A DNA stretch of 64,000 bases from COMBO-56-21 sp041559015 (GTDB lineage: Archaea > Thermoplasmatota > Thermoplasmata > UBA10834): the NCBI GenBank assembly GCA_041559015.1, contig JBFFED010000003.1:1-64000 (forward strand), in the 5' to 3' direction. The position numbers and the translations under genes were made by a program. This document shows positions 23,811 through 32,591 of the stretch, piece by piece (position 1 is the stretch's first letter; each line of letters opens with the position of its first letter). Under the pieces are notes generated by a model that had not been told where the DNA came from, ran no database searches, and was given only the letters and a program-made list of their open reading frames with translations.

Positions 23811-25073
23811 GTGTTGGACGCGAAGTTCATAAGGGAGAACGAAGGGGTCGTGCGGCAGTCGTTCGAGAACAGGCACCAAGACCCCACGGTCCTCGAGACG
23901 TTCCTCGAACTCGACCGGAAGTGGCGCACGCTCACGGAGGAGGGCAACGCCCTCAGACAGAAGAGGAACGAGGTTTCCGAAGAGATACCCAAGCTCCCCA
24001 AGGAGGAGAAGCAGGCCAAGATCGCGGAGATGAAAGTCATCGCGGAGCGCATCAAGGTCATAGACGGTTCCCTCAAGGGCATCGAGTCCGAGAGGGACGA
24101 GTGCCTCCTGAACATCCCGAACATCCCGGACCCGAGCGTGCCGATAGGCGACGCGGACGAGGGGGACGCCTTCCCGAGGCAGTGGGGACAGCAGAGGAAG
24201 TTCGACTTCAAGCCGCTGACGCACTGGGAACTCGGCGAGAAGCTGGACATAATCGACTTCGAGAGGGGCATCAAGGTCACAGGCGCGGGATTCTACGTCC
24301 TCAAAGGTGACGGCGCGAGGCTGGAGAGGGCCATGATCAACTACATGCTCGACCTTCACTACGCACAAGGATACAAGGAGATATTCCCGCCCGCGATCAT
24401 AAACAGGAAGAGCTGCGTGGGCACCGCCGCGCTACCGAAGATGAAGGACGACATGTACTGGTGCGAGAGGGACGACCTATGGCTCAACCCCACCGCCGAG
24501 GTGCCTGTCACCAACCTGTTCGCGGACGAGATACTCGATGCCCGTCATCTCCCGATCAACCTCACTGCGTATTTGCCTTCGTTCAGGCGCGAGGCGGGGA
24601 AACACATGGAGACGAAGGGCATCGCGAGGGTTCATCAGTTCAACAAGGTCGAACTCGTCAAGTTCGTGTTGCCGGAGACTTCGCTCGAGGAGCTCGAGAC
24701 ACTGCTCGGGGACGCGGAGGCGGTCGTCAAGGGGCTGGAGTTGCCCTACAGGATAAGGCTCCTCTGCACAGGCAGCACGGGGTTCCACTCTTCCAAGACC
24801 TATGACATCGAGGCGTACGCCCCGGGCATGGACCAATGGCTCGAGGTGTCCTCGTGCAGCAACTTCAAGGAGTTTCAGGCTCGGAGGGCCATGATCAAGT
24901 TCAGGCGCGAGCCGCACCTCAAGAGCGAGTTCGTGCACACTCTGAACGGCTCGGGGATCGCGCTGCCGCGCACGATGGTCTCCGTCCTGGAGAACTACCA
25001 GAACAAGGACGGCACGGTCACCGTGCCCGATGTGCTACGGCCCTACATGAAAGGCGCGGAGCTCATCCAGTAG
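23811..25073 (+). CDS. serS: Seryl-tRNA synthetase (common type)
   Basis: Charges tRNA-Ser. 420 residues with the standard architecture: an N-terminal helical arm to about 105 (long coiled coil, KEEKQAKIAEMKVIAERI), then the class II core with the motif 2 region SFRREAGKHMETKGIARVHQF, TYDIEAYAPGMDQWLEVSSCSNF and motif 3 GIALPRTMVSVLENYQ. This is the widespread form, not the rare methanogen SerRS2. The start is GTG 23811, about 40 nt after the TATA box; TTG 23814 is next to it. Confidence 0.95.
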   Translation: MLDAKFIRENEGVVRQSFENRHQDPTVLETFLELDRKWRTLTEEGNALRQKRNEVSEEIPKLPKEEKQAKIAEMKVIAERIKVIDGSLKGIESERDECLLNIPNIPDPSVPIGDADEGDAFPRQWGQQRKFDFKPLTHWELGEKLDIIDFERGIKVTGAGFYVLKGDGARLERAMINYMLDLHYAQGYKEIFPPAIINRKSCVGTAALPKMKDDMYWCERDDLWLNPTAEVPVTNLFADEILDARHLPINLTAYLPSFRREAGKHMETKGIARVHQFNKVELVKFVLPETSLEELETLLGDAEAVVKGLELPYRIRLLCTGSTGFHSSKTYDIEAYAPGMDQWLEVSSCSNFKEFQARRAMIKFRREPHLKSEFVHTLNGSGIALPRTMVSVLENYQNKDGTVTVPDVLRPYMKGAELIQ

Positions 25074-25092
25074 ACCTTTCTTCTGCTTGATG

Positions 25093-25112
25093 ATTTCTCA
25101 TATTTGAGAATC
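25093..25112 (+). terminator. Hairpin downstream of serS
   Basis: TTCTCA (25095-25100) and TGAGAA (25105-25110) form a perfect 6-bp stem with a TATT loop, extendable to 8 bp with one bulged T. It begins about 20 bp after the serS stop. Archaeal termination usually relies on T runs and none follows, so this may instead be a 3' processing or stability element. Confidence 0.35.
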
Positions 25113-25128
25113 AGGTCTGATTGCCGCT

Positions 25129-25171
25129 TCTGTCCACTATATAACCCTCGGGGCCGAATATTGTGGACAGA
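25129..25171 (+). promoter_or_regulatory. TATA box enclosed by a 9-bp perfect inverted repeat
   Basis: TCTGTCCAC (25129-25137) and GTGGACAGA (25163-25171) are exact inverted copies. The TATA box TATATAAC (25138-25145) begins directly after the left arm, and the right arm covers the predicted start point (about 25166). A protein bound to both arms would block TBP/TFB and RNA polymerase, so this is a good operator candidate for the small gene at 25185. Confidence 0.55.
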
Positions 25172-25184
25172 GTAGGTCCTATAC

Positions 25185-25385
25185 ATGCAGGCAAACAAGG
25201 ATTTTGCGTTGCTCGTTGGCAAGGCGTTCTTGCGCGAGTTGGACGTGGGCAATACAGAGACTGCCCTAGCGTTCGGCAGAGCGTTCCTTCTGGCGCTCGG
25301 GATGAAAGGTCCCGACCACACGGAGAAGCACGGGTACGCAAACGGACGGGACTACGGCGAACACTACGCGACCGCTGGCAGCTGA
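25185..25385 (+). CDS. Small hypothetical protein, 66 aa
   Basis: Not recognised. ATG 25185 follows a clear TATA box by about 40 nt. The first 40 residues are predicted helical and hydrophobic on one face (FALLVGKAFLRELDVGN, LAFGRAFLLALGM), and the tail is polar with three His and two Tyr (GPDHTEKHGYANGRDY). No signal peptide or metal motif is convincing. It sits alone between serS and the convergent antiporter. The palindrome-flanked promoter supports a regulated real gene. Confidence 0.5.
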   Translation: MQANKDFALLVGKAFLRELDVGNTETALAFGRAFLLALGMKGPDHTEKHGYANGRDYGEHYATAGS

Positions 25386-25414
25386 AGCCTGTCGATCACG
25401 AGGGCATCGGACGG

Positions 25415-26626
25415 TCAGAAACCTATCTTGTGTCCTCCCCGTTTTAGTATCCACTTGAGCACTGAGGGCGTGAAGACCGCGGTCATCAGGCCCATGAACA
25501 CAACGACCGAATAGACGTCTGGGCCGATTATCTCCTGCGACAGGCCGTAGTACGCTATGACGAGCGCTATCTCCAGCCGGGGGACCATGCCCATGCCGAC
25601 CGCAAGGGAGTCCATCTTGGACATGCCCGTGAGGTAAGCGGGTACACCGCACCCGACCACCTTCGTGGCGACAGCGACCACCGTGAGCACGATGCCGAAC
25701 CAGATGGTTTCCCACATCGCCCTCACGTCGACCACCACCCCAAGCGAGACGAAGAAGATGGGCACGAACAGGGCCTCCAGGTACTGAGTGCCCTTCCGGA
25801 AGCCGTCCCTGAGCACGGAACCGGAGAACGCGGTCCCCGCGACGAACGCGCCCACTATCGCGGAGATGCCCAGGACCTCGGCGACGTTGGCGTAGAGGAA
25901 AGCTATCGCGAGGGCGAGCACGAACCCGCTCAGCGGCATCTTACGTCTGTAGCCGGATATCTGAACGTTGAAGACGAGCTTCGCTAAGAAGTGCGAGCCC
26001 AACCAGCCCCCGACGACGACGAACAGCGTCGCGATGAGGACGAGGTAGGCAATCTCTGGGACATCTATCCCGCCCGAGGTGCGCCCCGAAATCGCCAGCA
26101 CGACCATGCCCAGAATGTCGTCCACGACGGCCGCGCCGACTATAGCGTACGTGACCTGTGTCCCCACCAGCCCTATCTCATTGAGCACGCTCGCGGTCAC
26201 GGCGACGCTCGTCGCGACCAGGGTGGCGCCTATGAACACCGCGTCCGCCCCGTAGCCGAACAGGTGCGCGATCATGAACCCGCCGCCCCAGGGGATGAGC
26301 ACGCCCCCGATGGCGATCGCTATCGACCGGCGGGTGTATATCTCCTTGAGGTCGCACTCCAGCCCGATCATGAATAGGAGGACTATAGCCCCCAGCTGCG
26401 CCAGGAACTCGAGCGTCTCTGGGAAGCCCTCGCCGTCCGGCTCGGACATCCCTATGATCCCGAAGTATCCAAGGAGCACCCCGATGACTATGTAGGCGAG
26501 GACCTTGGGCTGGCCGAACCTGCTGAAAATGAAGCTGGCGAAGAGCGCGATGACTAGGAGGAATGTGAGCTCGAACCAGACCTCTTCGAGCAGTTGGTCC
26601 AGGAAACCTGAGAGGTCGATGGCCAT
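25415..26626 (-). CDS. Na+/H+ (K+/H+) antiporter, CPA2/KefB type
   Basis: 403 residues with about 12 membrane helices and no C-terminal TrkA domain. Family features are FGQPKVLAYIVIGVLLG, LLFMIGLECDLKEI, TSVAVTASVLNEIG, and the ion-binding AIVGAAVVDDILGMVVLA, whose paired aspartates are the exchange site. It exchanges monovalent cations for protons across the membrane. Single gene with start ATG 26626, convergent with the small gene at 25185. The exact cation cannot be told from sequence. Confidence 0.85.
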   Translation of the reverse strand: MAIDLSGFLDQLLEEVWFELTFLLVIALFASFIFSRFGQPKVLAYIVIGVLLGYFGIIGMSEPDGEGFPETLEFLAQLGAIVLLFMIGLECDLKEIYTRRSIAIAIGGVLIPWGGGFMIAHLFGYGADAVFIGATLVATSVAVTASVLNEIGLVGTQVTYAIVGAAVVDDILGMVVLAISGRTSGGIDVPEIAYLVLIATLFVVVGGWLGSHFLAKLVFNVQISGYRRKMPLSGFVLALAIAFLYANVAEVLGISAIVGAFVAGTAFSGSVLRDGFRKGTQYLEALFVPIFFVSLGVVVDVRAMWETIWFGIVLTVVAVATKVVGCGVPAYLTGMSKMDSLAVGMGMVPRLEIALVIAYYGLSQEIIGPDVYSVVVFMGLMTAVFTPSVLKWILKRGGHKIGF

Positions 26627-26682
26627 CGCGTATCGGCCAATGGATGCGTCTGGCGCATTTATTTGTTTCTGAGCCTCGAATC

Positions 26683-29600
26683 TCAGAGACCGTACGCCCT
26701 TGCCCTCACCACCCAGAAGTCTATCCGGTCACCCGTGTTCTTGCTCAACAGGCCCTTCGCGAACTCCCGCGGGACGCCTTCGAGGTAGAGTCCGAACTCG
26801 ACGGACCAGCTCCCCCAGCTCTTCCCCGCGACCTTTCCCAGGGCGGGTATGTTCGGGGATATCGCGGCCGCGCAGGTATACTTCACGTCCAGGGGCCCCA
26901 CCGCTCCTATGACCCTCATCATCCTCGGGAGACCAACCTCGAACAACAGCTCGCACCGTATGAACAGCCCAGAGAACACGCTCGTGGGGAATGGTGGATA
27001 GGCGACCGGGTTGTTCGCCCGGCCAAGATTGACCATGAAAGTCGCGAGATTGAATATCAGCCACCTGAGGAGGTCCACGATCGCCTCCCCCGTCACGACA
27101 AAGGACGCCCTGAACCCCACACCCCCTGAGCCTGTGGGGTCCGAGACGACCACCTTGATGAAGAATATGACCTCGTGGACGATCTCCTTCACGAGCGACA
27201 GCAGGTTCTCGATGAGGTTGTTGAGCACGCGCTTCGCGAACACGGCTAGGAAGTCAAGCGAGGCCGACACCTCGTGCAGCTGTGTCTCCAGGAACGCTTG
27301 ATTGAACGCCTGGAAGAGGGCCTTCGCGATGAAGTCCGCACTCGCCAGGAGCACGGGCGGCCCGTTGGAGAGGCCTCTGCTGCCTGCCTCGAAGGCCCAC
27401 CTGGGGCCTCCGTCCCATGTGCGCTGCCAAGTGCGTTCGTCGTTTGCGCTGTCCCTGCACACGGGGGTCCTGTCGACCAGACCGCCCCCCGCGTCGAATA
27501 GCTCTATCGCGTCCCCATCGTTGAACGGGTCGTCGGGGACTCCGTTGTCTATCGAAGTCTCCGGGAACGTGAACACAATAACCCCGTTCGCAGGTATCGT
27601 CCCGGATACGTCCATCTCCTTCTGCACTCCGTGGACGGTCGCCAGGCGCCACCCATCGACGCACCTCGGCGCGTCAAGCGGGTTGTAGAGCTCCACCCAT
27701 TCCCTGCCGCTGTCCTCGCCCGTCGGATTGGACTCGAACTCGTTGACCACGACGTCCGTCGGGAAGGGCGGGGAGTACTTCAGGCGCAGCCCAGCCTCGA
27801 CAGAGGCAGACAGCCCTAGCACTGGTATGGGTATGTTCGAGAGCAGCGCGCCGATGCCCGGCAGGTCAGCCGTGCTGACCTCGGCGACGTCGTACGGTTC
27901 GACTTCCGGGACCATGACGTCCATGCCCCAGGTCCTCCCAACGCAGTGCACCTCCACGAACCTGCGCATTATGCACATCAGAGGGTCGACACGTACCTCC
28001 ACCCTTGTGTCTCCGTGCGTGATCGTCCCGTTCGCGAGCACGTCCCAGCTGCCGTCGCTGAGCCTCGCGACGCAGATACCGAAGGATATGCTGGGGCCCA
28101 GCCGGTCCGTGCACACGGTCACCCGGAGCATGTCGTCCCCGTTGCGGTAGATGAGGTCTGGGACATAGGTCTGGATGATTATCGTGAACCCGTAGAGCGT
28201 CATTCTCAGGGTGACCCGCCCCGTGAGATCGATGAATGTCATCACCGCCTTCGCGAGGGCGGAGTTGGCTATCTTCTGGACGTACTCCTGGAGGGTCTCG
28301 ACGACCGTCTGCATCACGCTCGAGACGGCCTTGACGACTCGGACTGCGAAGCTCGCAAGGGTGTCCGAGAGCTCCATCACGAACCGCAGCACGCGCTCGA
28401 AACCGTCCTTCACCCATCCGAAAACGGGCTCCAGCTTGTCCCAGACTATCTCGCAGAACTTCGTGGCGGCGGCCACGGCGTCCGAGGCTATCGTGTTGGA
28501 CGGGTTGTACTCAACCCCGCTGAGCGGCCACGATGTGTGCACAAGGACCGGGAAGGTGAGCGCGACCTTGACCCGCCTCAGAGAGGAGGCGTCCTCTCCG
28601 CACATCGACTGGAGAACCGAGTTCCTCGATGTCAGCTCGACATCAAGCTGGCAGAGCACAGACACCGTCCACTGGGTCGCGAACGGCGTCAGATTGACGC
28701 TCCCCAGGGAGGTCATGTGCGTGTTCGGGTATGCCTGGTCGTCTCTGTCGAAGTCCCACGGGCGCCTGACCTGAACCAGCATGTCGCCTGTCGGGAAGAA
28801 CGGCTCGAGGGAGGACTGCCCAAGGGAAGGATCGTACTGCACTGTCCGGAGCCCTGGGAACCCGCCGGGGATCACGACCTCCACCTCCTCCCGCAGCAGC
28901 GTGTCCGAGAACTCGGCGGCCTCCCTGTCTCCGTCCCAGAACTCGAACTCAGCGCCGAGGTCGACCATGACAGAGCCCTTGAAGGCCGACATGTGCTTCT
29001 GGCTCAGGATACTCCTAGACAGCCCGCCCATGAGCTCCTCGATGGCTTCCGTCATGCCGGGGAACCCCTCCGCGCCAGACAACAGCACGGCCGCGACCGA
29101 GTCGACAAGAGGCCCTGCGAAACCGTCATCGGACATGCAGACCGCTTCCCCCACCAATGTCCTGAGCCTCAGCAGTTGTATGGAGCAGAGCTGCACAAGG
29201 CCGGAGTAGACATATGAGCAGACGCCCCAGGACTCGTCATTCTCCACATCGGAGAGGAGTATGCTCTCTAGCTGCTGCCGCACGGGCACGGCCAAGTCGG
29301 GGATGTACGCGTACCGAGCGGTGTCGAGGACGGACTCCACCACATTCAAGCAGGCCGACCTGAACAGGCCCGATGTGTCCGCAAGGTCCTCCAAGCGGTC
29401 GCTGACGAACGCGGAGAGCCTACTCGCGAACTCGTGTTCCGCGCTGAACATAGGTAGAGTGCTCCAAGTCTCCGAGAGGGCGGCGTAGTCGAAGCTCAGC
29501 TCAGCGTCGCCCGTATGCGATGCGATGGACTCGAACAGCCCCTGCCCGTCTGCCGGGTCCACGGAAGTGTTCCCCAGGTCCAGCTCCACCGCGGTCGCGA

Positions 29601-31113
29601 GGTCCTGCGCGAGCCTGGCTAGGCTGTCGGAGACGAGCGATGTGAAGCTGGCCTGGCATTCCTTGAAGTCGGGATAGAGGTCCGCCCACGCCTCCGAGGA
29701 CAGGAGGTCGTATACGGGCAGGTCGACCCCAACGCTTGCGTTCCCGACCCAGACGGGATGCAGGTCGCCGGCGGCGTCCTCGACGAAATACTGCCTCTCT
29801 GGGACTGAAATCACGTAGTCGCACTCGTTCGAGAACAGGCACGAGAACGCATATCTGTCAACGCCAGAAGCCGAGAGCGTCCGGGCGACCCAGGAGGTCA
29901 CCGCGGAGTGCGCCTTGTCCTCACCCGTGAAGAGGCTCACGACGCTTTCCAGCGCGTCGACGCACATGTCGAGCACATCCTTGATGGCGTCCAATGTGCC
30001 GAGCCAGCCCAGGTACTCCATCATCCGTACTATGAGCTGGTCCCCGAGGGCGTAGACCGACTGCGCAGCCACGGATTTGGCGTCGATATCGATTTCGGTC
30101 ATGCCAAGGAACCACAGGAACAGCTCCGCGGGGTCCAACGACCGCGGCCTCTCAGCGCCCAGGGCCGCCAAGCCCAGCGACCCGCCCCCGCAGGACCCGG
30201 CGACCTCGTACATGAAAGGCTCGTCGATATCCCTGAACAGCCGCGCCTGCTCGAGGAGAAGCCCGACCCCCACCGCCCTGTGGACATCCTGCTCGGTGAG
30301 CATCATCTCGGTCGAAAGCCCCGGCGGAGGCGTCGGCTGGCCATACCCTTCCAGGGCGCGAAGCTGAGCGAGCGTGGTGAGCATGTAGGCGACCATCCTC
30401 CCGAGGTCGGAGAACTCCCCATCCGCGGAGGACTCGAACACCCTCAGCTTCGATTCGAGGAACGGTAGGGCGGATATCACCGGCCTCTGGAACGACGACT
30501 GCCGGGAGAGCGAGACATCGCTCACGGATACCGTCACCGAGAAATTCCCGACTGCGACATAGTAGGGATTCACTGAGAACACGCCGAGGGCGTCGTCCGA
30601 AGGGGATTGCAGGTCCTGGTAGTCCATGACCTCTCCGTCACAGGTCAGCTCACTGGTACGCGATGAGTCCGAGATCATGATGTCCGAGGTGCTCCTCTCG
30701 ACGAAGAACAGGCCGCCGGTCCAGTTGGTGACGCAGGAGGAGTATCTGGGATCCCTCCTCGGGAACGAGGACGAGATGTACGAGTGCATGCTGTCGGAGA
30801 ACGCCTCGGAGATGGCGCTCTGGTTCACCGGGAACTCGTCCCAACCTGACATCGTCTCCCTGGCCCGCCCCACCGCGCACAGGCTGAGCTCCGCGGCGAT
30901 GTCTGATATGGCCTTCTCCATCGAGTCGAGCATCTGCTGCATTCGGGAGTCCTCGTACTTGTCTACCTGCTGTTTCGCTATGAACGTGCCCGCTGCAGCC
31001 GACGCGACAAGAAGCACGACCGCTATCACGGAGAACGAGACCTGTCCGGATGCGTCCTCCGCGAGCCCGCCGACGCGACGCATGATTGATGAGCCGCCCT
31101 CGAACATGACCAT
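26683..31113 (-). CDS. Giant surface protein with pilin-like N-terminus and lamin-tail domain
   Basis: About 1476 residues from ATG 31113; other starts are 31194 (adds an implausible Cys-rich tail), 31107 and 31083. After a short charged segment there is one hydrophobic helix (GQVSFSVIAVVLLVASAAAG) like archaeal pilin/flagellin-type N-termini, followed by a helical stalk. The rest is predicted extracellular. A lamin-tail (LTD) domain is recognisable at about 1125-1250 (NEFESNPTGEDSGREWVELYN, GTIPANGVIVF, GDAIELFDAGGGLVDRTP). Several amphipathic or hydrophobic segments lie on both sides. Function is unknown; a surface scaffold or adhesin is likely. Similar large proteins are known in Thermoplasmata, but I cannot name a family. 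Confidence 0.65.
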   Translation of the reverse strand: MVMFEGGSSIMRRVGGLAEDASGQVSFSVIAVVLLVASAAAGTFIAKQQVDKYEDSRMQQMLDSMEKAISDIAAELSLCAVGRARETMSGWDEFPVNQSAISEAFSDSMHSYISSSFPRRDPRYSSCVTNWTGGLFFVERSTSDIMISDSSRTSELTCDGEVMDYQDLQSPSDDALGVFSVNPYYVAVGNFSVTVSVSDVSLSRQSSFQRPVISALPFLESKLRVFESSADGEFSDLGRMVAYMLTTLAQLRALEGYGQPTPPPGLSTEMMLTEQDVHRAVGVGLLLEQARLFRDIDEPFMYEVAGSCGGGSLGLAALGAERPRSLDPAELFLWFLGMTEIDIDAKSVAAQSVYALGDQLIVRMMEYLGWLGTLDAIKDVLDMCVDALESVVSLFTGEDKAHSAVTSWVARTLSASGVDRYAFSCLFSNECDYVISVPERQYFVEDAAGDLHPVWVGNASVGVDLPVYDLLSSEAWADLYPDFKECQASFTSLVSDSLARLAQDLATAVELDLGNTSVDPADGQGLFESIASHTGDAELSFDYAALSETWSTLPMFSAEHEFASRLSAFVSDRLEDLADTSGLFRSACLNVVESVLDTARYAYIPDLAVPVRQQLESILLSDVENDESWGVCSYVYSGLVQLCSIQLLRLRTLVGEAVCMSDDGFAGPLVDSVAAVLLSGAEGFPGMTEAIEELMGGLSRSILSQKHMSAFKGSVMVDLGAEFEFWDGDREAAEFSDTLLREEVEVVIPGGFPGLRTVQYDPSLGQSSLEPFFPTGDMLVQVRRPWDFDRDDQAYPNTHMTSLGSVNLTPFATQWTVSVLCQLDVELTSRNSVLQSMCGEDASSLRRVKVALTFPVLVHTSWPLSGVEYNPSNTIASDAVAAATKFCEIVWDKLEPVFGWVKDGFERVLRFVMELSDTLASFAVRVVKAVSSVMQTVVETLQEYVQKIANSALAKAVMTFIDLTGRVTLRMTLYGFTIIIQTYVPDLIYRNGDDMLRVTVCTDRLGPSISFGICVARLSDGSWDVLANGTITHGDTRVEVRVDPLMCIMRRFVEVHCVGRTWGMDVMVPEVEPYDVAEVSTADLPGIGALLSNIPIPVLGLSASVEAGLRLKYSPPFPTDVVVNEFESNPTGEDSGREWVELYNPLDAPRCVDGWRLATVHGVQKEMDVSGTIPANGVIVFTFPETSIDNGVPDDPFNDGDAIELFDAGGGLVDRTPVCRDSANDERTWQRTWDGGPRWAFEAGSRGLSNGPPVLLASADFIAKALFQAFNQAFLETQLHEVSASLDFLAVFAKRVLNNLIENLLSLVKEIVHEVIFFIKVVVSDPTGSGGVGFRASFVVTGEAIVDLLRWLIFNLATFMVNLGRANNPVAYPPFPTSVFSGLFIRCELLFEVGLPRMMRVIGAVGPLDVKYTCAAAISPNIPALGKVAGKSWGSWSVEFGLYLEGVPREFAKGLLSKNTGDRIDFWVVRARAYGL

Positions 31114-31199
31114 CCCGGCGGACGAATGCGGGGTGGCGCCTAATGGGTTGCAGCTACATGCAGTGTACGGGGCATGCCACACGCAGATGCGCACACGTT

Positions 31200-31247
31200 A
31201 CGCATGGGCCCGTGCGTGGCCATGACGACAAGGGATGTCTGTCATGG
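31200..31247. promoter_or_regulatory. Two inverted repeats in the divergent spacer
   Basis: ACGCATGGG-CCCGTGCGT (31200-31217) is a near-perfect 18-bp palindrome. CCATGACGACA (31220-31230) and TGTCTGTCATGG (31236-31247) form a second inverted repeat with one extra base in the right arm. Both lie between the giant surface-protein gene and the permease gene, where either promoter could be controlled. Confidence 0.35.
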
Positions 31248-31300
31248 GCTGTAGAAATCATTTTAGGCAGAATTCGCGTTAAACCCCTCGGGATGCACTC

Positions 31301-32581
31301 TTGGATCAGGGCTTGTTAGGCATAGCGATATTCGCGGTCGTCTATGTCGCTATGGTCTTCGACCTCGTCGACAGGACCGTCGCGGTGCTCTTCGGGGCCC
31401 TTACGATGGTCGGCCTCGGCATCCTGGGCGAGAGGGAGGTCATACAGTACATACACTGGGAGGCCCTGGGGCTCATATTCGGCATGTTCGTCCTGGTCGC
31501 CGCGATGAAGGACAGCGGATTCTTCAGGTGGATAGGGCTCCACGCGCTGCAGGCGACCAAGTTCGAGACCCTCAGGGTATTCATTGTGTTCTGTGCGCTC
31601 TCAGCGTTCCTCGCGGCGTTCATGGACAGCATCACGGTGATGGTCTTCATGGCGTCGCTCACCATCGAGGTGTGCGTGATCCTCCGCGTTCAGCCAATGC
31701 CCTTCCTGATAGCGGAGATATGCTCGGCCAACATAGGAGGCAGCGCGACCATGGTCGGCGACCCGCCCAACGTGATCATCGGGACGGCGCTGAACCTGAC
31801 ATTCTCCGACTTCGCGAGGAACACTGGGCCCATCGCGATGATCGCCTTCGCTGTGAACATAATCGTTTTCGGGATCATCTACGAGAAGCTCCTGAACAGG
31901 AAGCACCACGATGTGAAGGCGATCATGGAGGAGCACAAGGACCTCGACCCGTTCAGCGCGATCCAGGACCTCAAGCTCATGAGAATCTCGCTCATGGTGT
32001 TCATATTCACAGTGACGCTCCTGATAATGCACAGCGTCATAGACATGCTGGTAGCGTACGCGGCCATCCTGGGTGCGACGCTAGTGCTCTTCCTTGGCGG
32101 ACGCAGGATGGACCACCTCGTCGACAAGATAGACTGGCACACGATAGTCTTCCTGGGAGGGCTGTTCGTCATGGTTGGCGGGCTGGAGAGCAGCGGGGTG
32201 TTGTCCGACTTCGCGCACACGCTCGTCGACATCACAGGGGACGGGGTCGTCCTCGTGACCATAATGATCCTGTGGGTGGCGATGCTCCTGTCCGCCCTCC
32301 TCGACAACGTGGCGCTCTCTGCCGCGATGATACCGGTCATTCAGACCATCTCCACCGATACAGGGATACCTCTCAAGTCGCTTGCCTATACGCTCGCCCT
32401 CGGATGCGACATCGGCGGCAATGCGACCCCGATAGGCGCCTCCGCGAACGTGGTCGGCCTGGCGGTGGCCGAGAAGCACGGCATCAAGTTCTCGTGGCTC
32501 CAGTACTGCAAGGTCGCGATACCAGCGACCATAGTCACGATGATAGTCGTGAACGTGCTCGTATTCTTGCTGATAGTCTAG
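31301..32581 (+). CDS. ArsB/NhaD-superfamily permease
   Basis: 426 residues with about 11-12 helices. The two inverted-repeat signature loops of the ion transporter superfamily are clear: GGSATMVGDPPNVIIGTAL near residue 145 and GGNATPIGASANVVGLAVAEKHG near 375. A cytoplasmic linker (KHHDVKAIMEEHKDLDPF) separates the halves. Candidates are NhaD-type Na+/H+ exchange, arsenite, or anion transport; it lies over 20 kb from the arsenic cluster, so arsenite is not implied. The start is TTG 31301, the only canonical start before the first helix. Confidence 0.75.
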   Translation: MDQGLLGIAIFAVVYVAMVFDLVDRTVAVLFGALTMVGLGILGEREVIQYIHWEALGLIFGMFVLVAAMKDSGFFRWIGLHALQATKFETLRVFIVFCALSAFLAAFMDSITVMVFMASLTIEVCVILRVQPMPFLIAEICSANIGGSATMVGDPPNVIIGTALNLTFSDFARNTGPIAMIAFAVNIIVFGIIYEKLLNRKHHDVKAIMEEHKDLDPFSAIQDLKLMRISLMVFIFTVTLLIMHSVIDMLVAYAAILGATLVLFLGGRRMDHLVDKIDWHTIVFLGGLFVMVGGLESSGVLSDFAHTLVDITGDGVVLVTIMILWVAMLLSALLDNVALSAAMIPVIQTISTDTGIPLKSLAYTLALGCDIGGNATPIGASANVVGLAVAEKHGIKFSWLQYCKVAIPATIVTMIVVNVLVFLLIV

Positions 32582-32591
32582 ACCGCAGGGA

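Noticed and set aside
27946..29217. Plus-strand ORF of 423 codons inside the giant surface-protein gene
   Set aside because: Antisense shadow; composition is dominated by His, Arg, Glu and Pro with no hydrophobic core pattern.
31114..31194. N-terminal extension of the giant surface protein from ATG 31194
   Set aside because: The extra 27 residues are Cys/His-rich and precede the pilin-like helix without conservation logic; the region reads better as promoter DNA with inverted repeats nearby.
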